A stretch of DNA of 64,000 bases, taken from assembly GCA_943370355.1 (NCBI GenBank), contig CALRQP020000017.1, positions 1 through 64,000 of the forward strand. The letters run 5' to 3'. The position numbers and the translations under genes were made by a program. This document shows, one piece after another, positions 25,821 to 34,481 of the stretch. Below the pieces are notes generated by a model. It searched no databases. It worked only from the letters and a program-made list of their open reading frames with translations, and had not been told where the DNA came from. The stretch's first letter is position 1. Every line of letters starts with the position of its first letter. This DNA comes from JADCGM01 sp943370355. GTDB lineage: Bacteria; Pseudomonadota; Alphaproteobacteria; Sphingomonadales; Sphingomonadaceae.

Positions 25821-26707
25821 GCGAATGGAGCTGGGACCCCGATCCCGCATCGGGCATCACCAACCGCTGGGTCGAAGCGAATGGCCTGCGCTTCGAGGTG
25901 GCAGAAGCAGGCAGCGGCGACCGGCTCGCACTGCTCCTGCACGGTTGGCCCGAGCTCAATTTCTCGTGGCGGCACCAGATGCCGCTGCTTGCGGCGATGG
26001 GTTACCGGGTCTGGGCGCCCAACCAGCGCGGCTATGGCGCATCGAGCCGGCCCGAGGGCGTCGCCGCCTATTCAGTGGACAATCTCGTCGCCGACGCCGC
26101 TGCGCTGATCGATGAGAGCGGTGCGAGCGAGGTCACGCTGATCGGCCATGACTGGGGCGCCGCCGTCGCCTGGTTCTTCGCGATCCGGCAGGCGCGGCCG
26201 CTGGCGAAGCTCGTCATCCTCAACGTCCCGCACCCCGCCTGCATGGCGCGCGAGCTCAAGACGTGGAAGCAGCTCAGCAAGAGCTGGTACATCTTCTTCT
26301 TCCAGATCCCGCGCCTGCCCGAGTGGCTGCTGACCCGCGACGATGCCGCCGCGATCCGCCGCGCCTTCAAGGGCAGCGCGGTCAACAAGGCCCGTTTCCC
26401 GCGCGCCGACCTCGAGGTCTACGCCAAATCGGCGCAGCGCCCCGGCGCGATGACGGCGATGCTCAACTGGTACCGCGCCGCGTTCCGGGGCGGCGTGGTG
26501 AAGGCGGATTACCCCGTCATCGAAACGCCCACGCTGCTGATCTGGGGCGAACAGGACGTGGCGCTCGACATCGCGACGCTGGACGGGACGGATAGGTTCG
26601 TGCGCGACCTGACGGTGCGGCGGCTGCCGGATGCGAGCCACTGGGTGCAGCAGGATGTGCCCGATGAGGTGAATGGGATTTTGGAAGGGTGGTTGGGGCG
26701 GGCGTGA
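25817..26707 (+). CDS. Alpha/beta hydrolase, epoxide-hydrolase-like
   Basis: A 296-residue alpha/beta hydrolase. The oxyanion motif HGWPE is near 42-46, the nucleophile elbow GHDWGA (Asp nucleophile) near 112-117, a late acid in WGEQD and the catalytic His in DASHWVQQD. An Asp nucleophile with HGWPE points to epoxide hydrolase or haloalkane dehalogenase-like chemistry, epoxide hydrolase being more likely. It is coupled by an ATGA overlap to the OsmC peroxidase, perhaps as a detoxification pair. Confidence 0.82.
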   Translation: MSEWSWDPDPASGITNRWVEANGLRFEVAEAGSGDRLALLLHGWPELNFSWRHQMPLLAAMGYRVWAPNQRGYGASSRPEGVAAYSVDNLVADAAALIDESGASEVTLIGHDWGAAVAWFFAIRQARPLAKLVILNVPHPACMARELKTWKQLSKSWYIFFFQIPRLPEWLLTRDDAAAIRRAFKGSAVNKARFPRADLEVYAKSAQRPGAMTAMLNWYRAAFRGGVVKADYPVIETPTLLIWGEQDVALDIATLDGTDRFVRDLTVRRLPDASHWVQQDVPDEVNGILEGWLGRA

Positions 26708-27066
26708 AAAGCTGCCGGTCGGCTTACGACTCCATTCCAGCCGTTCATCGACGAACTGTCGCTTCCTGAAAGCGGACTCTCCAAGCGGTGGGCATTTTGG
26801 CAGTAACGCGCCAATTGTTGGTCATTCGCGGCTCCGAGTTTGACTACCAAAAACAGACGGAATTCCGGGTATGGCGAGCCTCAGAGCCTACCTGCCGCTT
26901 ACTTGCTGCGCGCGAACAGCGGCCGCCAGCCACCCCTGATGCATCTATCGCCCGCGCGGCCCGCGCCGCCTAAGCAACGGCTTATACCACCGGCTGTAAG
27001 CACAGGTGCAATGGTGCGCTTAGGCCAGTGAGGCCAGTTTGAACTCCTCAACACAGGAGACCTGCC
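26708..27066. other. 359-bp spacer without a recognisable gene
   Basis: No frame with a plausible start and ribosome-binding site is seen. The composition is somewhat richer in A and T than the neighbours. The last 15 bases hold the AGGAG ribosome-binding site of the next gene; its promoter must also lie here, though no clear -35/-10 pair is found. Confidence 0.5.
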
Positions 27067-27318
27067 ATGCGCACCACGACTATCTTCACTTCTGCAATGC
27101 TCGGCGTTGCCGTCATCGCCACACCCGCGCTTGCGGCACCGCCAGCTCAGCCGGCGCCGGTCAAGGCGAGCGCACCAATTATCACAAAGCCGGCCATGCG
27201 GGCGGCGCACCGACAAGAGGAATCCCGTCGTGATAAGGACCGGCACCATGAAGCGCGCGAGGCGGAAGAACGACGCGCCGACCGCGAAAATATGGCGGAG
27301 GATCGGGACAATGATTGA
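27067..27318 (+). CDS. Small secreted, highly charged protein
   Basis: An 83-residue protein with a good signal peptide (core ILGVAVIATPALA-like, cleavage near residue 24) after a strong ACAGGAGA site. The mature part is Pro/Ala-rich, then almost entirely Arg/Glu/Asp/His (REAEERRADRENMAEDRDND), expected to be disordered or helical. Two His clusters (HRQ, DRHHE) could bind metal or heme. It overlaps the cytochrome b561 gene by 8 bases, so it is the first gene of that cassette. No family is recognised. Confidence 0.6.
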   Translation: MRTTTIFTSAMLGVAVIATPALAAPPAQPAPVKASAPIITKPAMRAAHRQEESRRDKDRHHEAREAEERRADRENMAEDRDND

Positions 27319-27928
27319 GGATGCAATCCACCGTCGCTGGGACCCGCTCGTCAAATTGACCCATTGGTCGATGGCCTTGGCGGTGCTCGCCAATGCTGTG
27401 TTCCTTGGCGAAGGGTCGGCGGGCCATATTTGGGTTGGCTATGGCCTTGCCGCGATCCTAGGCTTGCGCCTGCTCTGGGGGCTGATCGGGCCGGCTGAAG
27501 CGCGGTTCAAGGCCTTCCCGCCCAGCCCTCGGCGGGCGCTGGCGCATATTCGAGAAATCGTGGCAGGCAAAACGACCCCGCATCGCTCGCACAACCCACT
27601 CGGTGCATTGATGGTCTATGCGATCTGGGCGACGCTCGCGGTGATCATCGCGACCGGCATCGCCATGGCGGGGCTGCCTACAATGTCCCCATCGGCACCC
27701 GCAATCTATGCCGTCGCCGCCGCGTCCACGAAAGCAAGCGACGAGGCCGACGAGACCTTCGAAGCAAGCGAGGGTGGCGAAGGCGCGGAGAGCCCGGTTG
27801 GCGAGTTTCATGAAGCCGCCGTCAACCTGCTCTATGCACTCATCCTGTTGCATGTCGCAGGCGTCGTGTTCGAAAGCCGACGGCAGCGGCGCAACCTCGC
27901 GCTGGCGATGCTGCCCGGTCGGGAGTAG
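27311..27928 (+). CDS. Cytochrome b561 / b-type membrane cytochrome
   Basis: A 205-residue protein with four predicted helices. Heme-ligand candidates are LTHWSM (about 16-21), HIWVGYG, RSHNPLGALM and the late EFHEA/LLHVAGV. The RxWGLxGPAEARF loop is typical of bacterial cytochrome b561/Ni-hydrogenase-like b cytochromes. An unusual acidic insertion (about 140-165: ASDEADETFEASEGGEGAE) lies between helices three and four. It probably shuttles electrons between quinones and a periplasmic acceptor. The start overlaps the small secreted protein gene. Confidence 0.82.
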   Translation: MIEDAIHRRWDPLVKLTHWSMALAVLANAVFLGEGSAGHIWVGYGLAAILGLRLLWGLIGPAEARFKAFPPSPRRALAHIREIVAGKTTPHRSHNPLGALMVYAIWATLAVIIATGIAMAGLPTMSPSAPAIYAVAAASTKASDEADETFEASEGGEGAESPVGEFHEAAVNLLYALILLHVAGVVFESRRQRRNLALAMLPGRE

Positions 27929-27936
27929 CTTGCCGC

Positions 27937-28470
27937 ATGGTCCGCGCGCGCCAAGCTCGACTGCACCGCAAGGCCACCGTGATGACAATCGTGGTGGCCT
28001 TGCAGGCGCTTGCCGCGATGGTGTTCCTTGCCGACTTCGCTGGCGATGTGGTGGCTGAAGGGATGTCAGGCCATTTGTTCGCGGAAGGCGCGGCCGCAGT
28101 CGCGCTGATCGTCGCGGTTGGCGTCGGCGCGCTGCAAGTGCGCAGGTTAATCGATCAGGCGCGGCAGGACGATCTGGCGGTTGCCCTGTCGCGACAGGCG
28201 GTCGCCGAGTTGATCGAGCGCAACTTCACCGAATGGCACCTTACCGCCGCCGAAGCCGATGTCGCGCTGTTCGCGATCAAGGGCGCTGACGTTACCGAGA
28301 TTGCGAATTTGCGCGGTGCCGCGCCGGGCACGGTGCGCGCACAGCTGACGCGGGTCTATGCCAAGGCGGGGGTCGGTAGCCAATCAGCATTGATCGCGCT
28401 GTTCCTCGACGATCTGATCGACCCGGCGATGCTCACCACACGCAAGGCACCCGCCGATGCGGCCGCGTAG
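27937..28470 (+). CDS. Membrane-anchored LuxR-type HTH regulator
   Basis: A 177-residue protein with two hydrophobic segments (about 16-38 and 47-68) and a cytoplasmic C-terminal helix-turn-helix (about 112-165). The HTH reads LTAAEADVALFAIKGADVTEIA, then GTVRAQLTRVYAKAGVGS, which fits the LuxR/GerE recognition pattern. No REC or sensor domain is present. The gene begins 8 bases after the cytochrome gene. A membrane-tethered LuxR protein next to a redox cytochrome suggests membrane redox signalling; this is inference. Confidence 0.75.
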   Translation: MVRARQARLHRKATVMTIVVALQALAAMVFLADFAGDVVAEGMSGHLFAEGAAAVALIVAVGVGALQVRRLIDQARQDDLAVALSRQAVAELIERNFTEWHLTAAEADVALFAIKGADVTEIANLRGAAPGTVRAQLTRVYAKAGVGSQSALIALFLDDLIDPAMLTTRKAPADAAA

Positions 28471-28832
28471 AGAAGGCATCGAGTTCCGCGTATCGGCTGG
28501 CTGCGCGCTGCGATACTCGGGGTCGCGGTGCGGTGGCGCAGCGCAACGGCCTGACCGCAAGTCACAGTGTCAACGGCAACTCCGGAACGGCCAGCCATCC
28601 CTCCCGACTGCTTCCGACTGCTTTTACCTGACTTGCTAGACCCACCGCTTGCGGGTCACTCTAGGCCGTTACTACGATTGCGATAGCTGCCAGACCGTTA
28701 TCCACCCACAACAAGACATTCCGGCAGCACGTTCGCCTTAACCCCATTCCTTACCAAAGCGTTCACCGTTGTGGGCCATTCAGGAAGCTGAACATATACC
28801 CGCCGCCGCAACGAACGGCAGGTGTGTGGCGT
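28471..28832. other. 362-bp spacer between the LuxR gene and the histidine kinase
   Basis: No coding frame is supported. A short hairpin (CCGC-TT-GCGG at 28646-28656 within GACCCACCGCTTGCGGGTC) follows the LuxR gene at some distance and might terminate it, though it lacks a T-tract. The kinase promoter should be at the right end but no clear hexamers are visible. Confidence 0.45.
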
Positions 28833-29537
28833 ATGGCGGAGTCGGCTTTGCTCGAATCGGAACGGATCCGGACGCTGGAGCGGCATGTCGCGGAGTTGCG
28901 CGCCGTGGTCGGGCAGCAGGAGGCGCTGCTCGCCCAGCGCGCCGCGCTGCTCGATGAGGTCAACCACCGCGCCAAGAACAATCTGCAGCTCGCGATTGCC
29001 ATGCTCGACATGCAGGCGCGCGGCCATGACGATGCGCGCGTGTCGGATGCGCTCGGCGATGCGATCCGGCGGCTGGGGCAGCTCGCGCGGGTGCATGAGA
29101 TGCTCTACCGCCATGCAACCGACGCGCAGACCGTCGATGTCGCCGCCTATCTCGGCGAACTGTGCGCGACACTGCAGGCAGCGAACGACCATCGCGGGCT
29201 GCACATTTTCGCCGACTGCGCGCCGCTGACGCTCGACTCGGGACGCGCGATCAGCCTTGCGCTGATTGCCGGCGAGGCGGTCATCAACGCAATCAAACAT
29301 GCGTTCCCGGACGGGCGCGACGGCCAGATCGGCGTGACACTGGCGCGGGCCGGCGCGGGCTGGCGGCTGACTGTCGCCGACGATGGCGTCGGCGCGCCGC
29401 CCGCGCCCAATCCAGCCGAACCCGGCAAAGGCTCGCGCGGCATGCGCCTGATGCGCGCGCTGGCGCGCACGGTGGGCGGGACGGTGGCGATGGAGGGTGG
29501 CAGCGGGACCTGTGTGATCGTCGACTTCAAGGTTTGA
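28833..29537 (+). CDS. Histidine kinase, HisKA_2 type, no sensor domain
   Basis: A 234-residue soluble kinase. A coiled coil (about 8-40) leads into the HisKA_2 box DEVNHRAKNNLQL with phospho-acceptor His45. The HATPase domain has the N-box NAIKHAF (Asn152) and VADDGVGA (183-190). There is no membrane helix, PAS or GAF domain, so its input is unknown. Kinases of this class in alphaproteobacteria often feed PhyR/EcfG stress signalling. ATG 28833 is preferred over GTG 28824 because the GGCAGG site is better spaced. Confidence 0.82.
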   Translation: MAESALLESERIRTLERHVAELRAVVGQQEALLAQRAALLDEVNHRAKNNLQLAIAMLDMQARGHDDARVSDALGDAIRRLGQLARVHEMLYRHATDAQTVDVAAYLGELCATLQAANDHRGLHIFADCAPLTLDSGRAISLALIAGEAVINAIKHAFPDGRDGQIGVTLARAGAGWRLTVADDGVGAPPAPNPAEPGKGSRGMRLMRALARTVGGTVAMEGGSGTCVIVDFKV

Positions 29538-29568
29538 CGCGCGGCAGGCAGAGCGCGACACTGCGCGC

Positions 29569-30441
29569 ATGAAACAGCTCCTGCCCCTTTCGCTGCTGCT
29601 GCTCGCGGCGGCCGCGCCCAAGCCACTCGGAACGCAGGGCGTTCTCGACGCCACGCAAGCCAGCGACTGGCGGCAGCTCGACCCTGAGAACACGCTCTAC
29701 ATGGAGACGCCGACCGGGCGCGTCGTCATCGAGCTTGCCCCGGATTTCGCGCCCAATCATGCCGCCAATATCCGCACGCTGGCGCGCGAACATTGGTTCG
29801 ACGGCATTTCGATCAACCGGGTGCAGGAAAATTACGTCACGCAGTGGGGCGACGCGACCGAGAAGAAGCCGATGGGATCGGCCAAGTCGGCGCTGAAGGG
29901 CGAGATCACGCGGCCCGCCAAGGGGCTGAATTTTGCCCGGCTGCCGGCCCGCGACGCCTATGCGACCAAGGTCGGCTTTGTCGGCGGCTTCCCGGTCGCC
30001 GAAGGCGGCGGGCAGGCTTGGCTCACACATTGCTATGCAGCGGTCGGCGTTGGGCGCGGCGAGGGGATCGACAGCGGCTCGGGCGCGGAGCTTTACGCGG
30101 TGACCGGTCAGGCCCCGCGCCATCTCGACCGCAACATCACTGTTGTCGGCCGCGTCATCCAAGGCATGGAGAGCCTGACCGCCCTGGCGCGCGGCACCGG
30201 GCCGCTCGGCTTCTACGAGAAGGAGTCGGAGCGCGTGCCGATCAGGTCGGTCCGTGTCGCCGCCGATGTGCCCGAGGCCGAGCGCACGCATATCGAGCTG
30301 CTGCGCACCGATACGACGGCATGGAAAGCCTATGTCGACGTTCGCTCGCACCGCAGTCGCGACGGCTTCTTCGTGACCGACGCGGGTGCCATCGACCTGT
30401 GCAATATACGGGTGCCGGTGCGGGCGGTGAAAACGCCATAA
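29569..30441 (+). CDS. Exported cyclophilin-type peptidyl-prolyl isomerase
   Basis: A 290-residue protein with a signal peptide (MKQLLPLSLLLLAAAA) followed by a cyclophilin domain. ENTLYMETPTGRVVIEL opens the barrel, GISINRVQENYVTQWGD is the active-site region and GTGPLGFY is near the end. The C-terminal part after about 220 is a family extension with two cysteines. It should catalyse cis/trans isomerisation of prolyl bonds in periplasmic proteins. It begins 31 bases after the kinase stop. Confidence 0.85.
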   Translation: MKQLLPLSLLLLAAAAPKPLGTQGVLDATQASDWRQLDPENTLYMETPTGRVVIELAPDFAPNHAANIRTLAREHWFDGISINRVQENYVTQWGDATEKKPMGSAKSALKGEITRPAKGLNFARLPARDAYATKVGFVGGFPVAEGGGQAWLTHCYAAVGVGRGEGIDSGSGAELYAVTGQAPRHLDRNITVVGRVIQGMESLTALARGTGPLGFYEKESERVPIRSVRVAADVPEAERTHIELLRTDTTAWKAYVDVRSHRSRDGFFVTDAGAIDLCNIRVPVRAVKTP

Positions 30442-30454
30442 GCGGCGGGGATTT

Positions 30455-30575
30455 TCACCCCCACCCGCTCAGCTTCGCTGAGTCGCCTCCCCCCTCAAGG
30501 GGGAGGGAAATATCGCTCCTCCTCCCCCTTGAGGGGGGGGAGGCGAGTCGGCTCCAGCCGACCGGGAGGGGGTGA
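30455..30575. repeat. 121-bp inverted-repeat element, related to the 25.1-kb element
   Basis: TCACCCCCACCCG at the left end pairs with CGGGAGGGGGTGA at the right end (12 of 13 positions). Inside, CCTCCCCCCTCAAGGGGGAGG and CCTCCCCCTTGAGGGGGGGGAGG each fold on themselves and can pair with each other. The CCCTCAAGGGG core links it to the 25.1-kb element. It sits in the spacer 5' of the thiolase gene and must be transcribed with it if the promoter is upstream. Confidence 0.6.
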
Positions 30576-30597
30576 CACGACATTTGAGGGGATGCTC

Positions 30598-31770
30598 ATG
30601 GCCGAAGCCTTTATCGTCGCAGCTGCACGTACTGCCGGAGGCCGCCGGGGCGGGCGGTTGCGCGACTGGCACCCGGCAGACCTCGCCGCCACCGTGCTCG
30701 ACTCGCTCGTCGAACGCACCGGCATCGACCCCGTGGCGATCGACGATGTGATCATGGGCTGTGTCGGCCAGGCCGGCGAGCAGGCCAACAATGTCGCGCG
30801 CGGCGCGGTGCTCGCCTCGAAGCTGCCCGAAAGCGTGCCGGCGACATCGGTCGACCGCCAGTGCGGGTCCTCGCAGCAGGCGCTGCAGTTCGCGGCGCAG
30901 GCGATCATGTCGGGCATGCAGGACGTCGTGATCGCCGCCGGTGTCGAGAGCATGACACGCGTGCCGATGGGCATGCCGGTGCGGCTCCCCTACGACGCTG
31001 GCATGGGCAAGCCGATGAGCCCGGCGCAGCAGTCGCGCTACCCCGGCGTGACGTTCAGCCAGTTCGCGGGGGCCGAGAAGATCGCGGCCAAGCACGGACT
31101 GTCGAAGGACGATCTCGACGCCTATGGCTTCGAGAGCCAGCGCCGCGCCGCTGCCGCGACGAAGGCGGGCGCGTTCGCGAACGAGATCGTGCCCGTCGCG
31201 GTGACGACGCATGAAGGTGTCGCCGAGATGCACACCGTCGATGAAGGCATCCGTTTCGATGCGACGCTCGAAGGCATTCGCGGCGTCAAGCTGATCAGCG
31301 AGGGCGGGCGGCTGACCGCTGCGACCTCCTCGCAGATCTGCGATGGCGCGTCGGGCGTCATGGTGGTCAGCGCGCAGGCACTGAAGACCTATGGCCTGAC
31401 CCCGCTCGCCCGGGTCCATCATGCCAGCGTGTTCGGCGAGGACCCGGTGATCATGCTGGAGGCACCGATCAACGCGACGCGCCGCGCGCTCGCCAAGGCC
31501 GGCATGTCGATCGACGACATCGACCTTTACGAAGTCAACGAAGCCTTCGCGAGTGTGCCGATGGCGTGGCTCAAGGAGCTGGGTGCCGATCCGGCGAAGC
31601 TGAATGTCAATGGCGGAGCGATTGCGCTCGGCCATCCGCTCGGCGCGTCGGGTACCAAGCTGATGACGACACTGATCAACGCGCTCGGTGCGCGCGGCAA
31701 GCGCTACGGATTGCAAACGATGTGCGAGGGCGGCGGGCTCGCCAACGTCACGATCATCGAGAGGCTGTAG
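30598..31770 (+). CDS. Acetyl-CoA C-acyltransferase (thiolase)
   Basis: A 390-residue thiolase. The acyl-accepting Cys89 is in VDRQCGSSQQA, NEAFA is near 318, GHPLGASGT supplies the catalytic His and Cys376 lies in TMCEGGGLA. It performs thiolytic cleavage of 3-ketoacyl-CoA in beta-oxidation (or the reverse condensation). ATG 30598 (MAEAFIV) is chosen because upstream codons lie in the repeat element; ATG 30592 is possible. The enoyl-CoA hydratase follows 2 bases after the stop. Confidence 0.92.
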   Translation: MAEAFIVAAARTAGGRRGGRLRDWHPADLAATVLDSLVERTGIDPVAIDDVIMGCVGQAGEQANNVARGAVLASKLPESVPATSVDRQCGSSQQALQFAAQAIMSGMQDVVIAAGVESMTRVPMGMPVRLPYDAGMGKPMSPAQQSRYPGVTFSQFAGAEKIAAKHGLSKDDLDAYGFESQRRAAAATKAGAFANEIVPVAVTTHEGVAEMHTVDEGIRFDATLEGIRGVKLISEGGRLTAATSSQICDGASGVMVVSAQALKTYGLTPLARVHHASVFGEDPVIMLEAPINATRRALAKAGMSIDDIDLYEVNEAFASVPMAWLKELGADPAKLNVNGGAIALGHPLGASGTKLMTTLINALGARGKRYGLQTMCEGGGLANVTIIERL

Positions 31771-31772
31771 GC

Positions 31773-32684
31773 ATGGCGTTCAACACCATCCTCTACGATG
31801 TCGCCAACGGCATCCTGACGATCACCCTCAACCGGCCCGAGAAGCTTAATGCCTTCACCGGGGAGATGGCGCTCGAGCTCATCGCCGCCTTCGATCAGTC
31901 CGATGCCGACGACAGCGTCCGCGCCGTCGTGGTGACGGGGGCGGGCCGTGCCTTCTGTGCCGGTGCGGACCTTTCCGGCGGTGCGGCGACCTTCGACTAT
32001 GACAACCGCAGCGACCGGCCCGACAAGGCGGCGGGCGGCTCGCCGATCCGCGACGACGGCAGCATCGACTATAGCCACCCCAATGTCCGCGACAGCGGCG
32101 GCCGGGTAACGCTGCGCATCTTCGAAAGCCTGAAACCTGTCATTGCGGCGGTGAACGGCCCGGCGGTCGGCATCGGCGTGACCATGCAGCTCGCGATGGA
32201 CATGCGGCTTGCGAGCGACGCTGCACGCTTCGGCTTCGTGTTCGCGCGGCGCGGCATCGTGCCCGAGGCCGCGTCGAGCTGGTTCCTGCCGAAGCTCGTC
32301 GGCGTCAGCCAGGCGCTCGAATGGTGCTACACCGGCCGCATCTTCGGTGCCGAAGAAGCGCATGCGGGCGGGCTTGTGCGCTCGGTCCACGTGCCGGACG
32401 ACCTGCTGCCGGCAGCCTATGCCTTGGCACGCGAGATCGCCGACAACACAGCACCCGTCTCGGTCGCACTGACCCGGCAGATGATCTGGCGCATGGCCGG
32501 GGCCGATCACCCGATGGCCGCGCACCGCGTCGACAGCCGCGCGATCTACGCCCGCGGCCGCACCGCCGACGCCAAGGAAGGCGTGATGTCCTTCCTCGAA
32601 AAACGGCCTGCCGCCTATCCGAACAAGGTCTCGTCGGACATGCCCGACTTCTTCCCCTGGTGGGATGAACAGACCTACCGATAG
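31773..32684 (+). CDS. Enoyl-CoA hydratase/isomerase family protein
   Basis: A 303-residue crotonase-fold enzyme: LNRPEKLNAF near 20-29, GAGRAFCAGADLSGG (oxyanion hole) and NGPAVGIGVTMQLAMDMRLAS. An insertion (about 75-105, Asp/Ser-rich) and the FARRGIVPEAASSWFLPKLVG segment match the longer crotonases often annotated as enoyl-CoA hydratase in sphingomonads. The start is 2 bases after the thiolase stop. It probably hydrates 2-enoyl-CoA in the same fatty-acyl degradation route. Confidence 0.88.
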   Translation: MAFNTILYDVANGILTITLNRPEKLNAFTGEMALELIAAFDQSDADDSVRAVVVTGAGRAFCAGADLSGGAATFDYDNRSDRPDKAAGGSPIRDDGSIDYSHPNVRDSGGRVTLRIFESLKPVIAAVNGPAVGIGVTMQLAMDMRLASDAARFGFVFARRGIVPEAASSWFLPKLVGVSQALEWCYTGRIFGAEEAHAGGLVRSVHVPDDLLPAAYALAREIADNTAPVSVALTRQMIWRMAGADHPMAAHRVDSRAIYARGRTADAKEGVMSFLEKRPAAYPNKVSSDMPDFFPWWDEQTYR

Positions 32685-32745
32685 CAGCGGAAAATCGCCG
32701 GGTTCGAGGCTTTCGCCTGCGGGACAGGTGGTCTAAGTGGGGCGC

Positions 32746-33819
32746 ATGACCAAGACCCTGCTCCTTCTGCCCGGCGACGGGATCGGCCCTGAAGTCACCG
32801 CGCAGTCGCGGCGAGTGGTGGATTGGCTCAATGCCCATGCCGCGCTCGATGTGGTCATGGAGGAAGCGCTGTTCGGCGGCGCGGCGATCGACGCGACCGG
32901 CAGTCCGCTGGAAGACGCGACACTGGCGCGGGCGAAGTCCGTCGATGCGGTGCTGATGGGCGCGGTCGGCGGGCCGCAATGGGCGAAGCAGAGTTACGAC
33001 AAGCGGCCCGAAGCCGGGCTGTTGTCACTGCGCGCCGGGATGGGCGTGTTCGCCAATCTGCGGCCGGCGATCTGTTTTCCGGCGCTCGCCGATGCATCGA
33101 GTCTGAAGCGCGAATTTGTCGAAGGGCTCGACATACTCTTCGTTCGCGAACTTACCGGCGGTGTCTATTTCGGCGAGCCGCGCGGCATCGAAGACCTCGG
33201 CGATGGCAATCGGCGCGGCGTCAACACGCAGGTCTATACCTCCAGCGAAATCCGCCGCGTCGCGCGTGTGGCGTTTGAACTGGCGCGCGGGCGATCGAAC
33301 CGGGTGTGTTCGGCGGAGAAGTCGAACGTCATGGAATCGGGGCTGCTGTGGCGCGAGGAGGTGCAGGCGCTGCATGACGCCGAATATGCCGACGTCGAAC
33401 TCAGCCACATGCTCGCCGACAATACGGCGATGCAGCTCGTAAAATACCCCAAGCAGTTCGATGTGATCGTCACCGATAATCTGTTCGGCGACATTTTGAG
33501 CGACGAAGCGGGGATGCTGACGGGCTCGCTCGGCATGCTGCCGTCGGCGGCGCTAGGCGAGGCGGGACGGCCAGGGCTGTATGAGCCGATTCATGGCTCG
33601 GCACCGGACATCGCCGGGCGTGGGGTCGCCAATCCCTGCGCTTCGATCCTGAGCCTCGCCATGGCGCTGCGCCATTCGCTTGGCCGTGCCGATCTGGCGG
33701 ATCGTGTTGAAGATGCCGTGTCGGGCGCGCTCGACGATGGACTGCGCACCGGCGATTTGGGCGGCAGCGCGACGACCGTGGAGATGGGCGACGCCATCAT
33801 CGCCCGGCTGGCGGGATGA
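32746..33819 (+). CDS. leuB: 3-isopropylmalate dehydrogenase
   Basis: A 357-residue enzyme of normal length: LLLPGDGIGPEV at the N-terminus, AVGGPQW, RELTGGVYFGEPR with the substrate Arg, and the metal-binding segment NLFGDILSDEAGMLTGSLG. It oxidises and decarboxylates 3-isopropylmalate in leucine synthesis. ATG 32746 is the family start. The stop overlaps the DUF502 gene as ATGA. Other leu genes are not in the window. Confidence 0.95.
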   Translation: MTKTLLLLPGDGIGPEVTAQSRRVVDWLNAHAALDVVMEEALFGGAAIDATGSPLEDATLARAKSVDAVLMGAVGGPQWAKQSYDKRPEAGLLSLRAGMGVFANLRPAICFPALADASSLKREFVEGLDILFVRELTGGVYFGEPRGIEDLGDGNRRGVNTQVYTSSEIRRVARVAFELARGRSNRVCSAEKSNVMESGLLWREEVQALHDAEYADVELSHMLADNTAMQLVKYPKQFDVIVTDNLFGDILSDEAGMLTGSLGMLPSAALGEAGRPGLYEPIHGSAPDIAGRGVANPCASILSLAMALRHSLGRADLADRVEDAVSGALDDGLRTGDLGGSATTVEMGDAIIARLAG

Positions 33820-34481
33820 ACCGGCCCCGGCCGCTGCGCTCGCTCGCCGAAAATGCGCTGGCGGCGTTCGTCACCGGCCTGATTTTCCTGCTGCCATTCA
33901 TCCTGACCGTCGTCGCGATCGAATGGCTGGTGGGCTATCTGCAGGGGGCGTTCGGGCCCGACAGCTTCATCGGCCGTGCGCTGGCGTCGGGGGGCACGGC
34001 GCTGTTCGGAGCCGGCGAGGCGCTGGCTTTCTGGGCCGGGCTGGCGATCATGCTCGTCGGCATCGGATTGCTCGGCCTCGTCGTGCAGACGCGGTTTCGC
34101 CAGCGACTTGAAGCGGGGTTCGACAATTTCGTCGACCGGGTGCCGCTGCTGCGCTCGGTCTATCGGCCGATCGCCCAGTTCGTGCGGTTGCTCGGGCCGC
34201 AATCCGAGGGCGAGCTGAAGGGCATGCGCGTCGTCGCGGCGCGCTTTATCGGGCGCGGCAATGATGCGCTCGGTTTGCTGGTGACGCCCGATACTTATGA
34301 CGTCGCGGGCGAGCCGCGCCTGCTCGTCTATCTGCCGAGCGCGCCGATGGCGATGTCGGGGACGCTGGTGCTGATGCCGCCGGAGAATGTCGTGGCAATG
34401 GACGGGATGAGCGTCGAGGACCTGCTCAAAATCCAGGTGTCGCTCGGGACTGTGCGGCCCGCCGGACTGCGCGCTAGCTAA
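33816..34481 (+). CDS. DUF502 family inner-membrane protein
   Basis: A 221-residue protein with two N-terminal membrane helices (about 15-38 and 58-85) and a soluble domain. Recognisable DUF502 motifs include GLIFLLPFILT, VPLLRSVYRPIAQ and PSAPMAMSGTLVLMP. The function is unknown. It is translationally coupled to leuB. Its TAA is interleaved with the TAG of the convergent GGDEF gene. Confidence 0.85.
   Translation: MNRPRPLRSLAENALAAFVTGLIFLLPFILTVVAIEWLVGYLQGAFGPDSFIGRALASGGTALFGAGEALAFWAGLAIMLVGIGLLGLVVQTRFRQRLEAGFDNFVDRVPLLRSVYRPIAQFVRLLGPQSEGELKGMRVVAARFIGRGNDALGLLVTPDTYDVAGEPRLLVYLPSAPMAMSGTLVLMPPENVVAMDGMSVEDLLKIQVSLGTVRPAGLRAS

Noticed and set aside
26708..27066. Possible short gene or degraded gene in the spacer
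   Set aside because: Frames such as 26788-26973 lack a ribosome-binding site and any recognisable protein feature.
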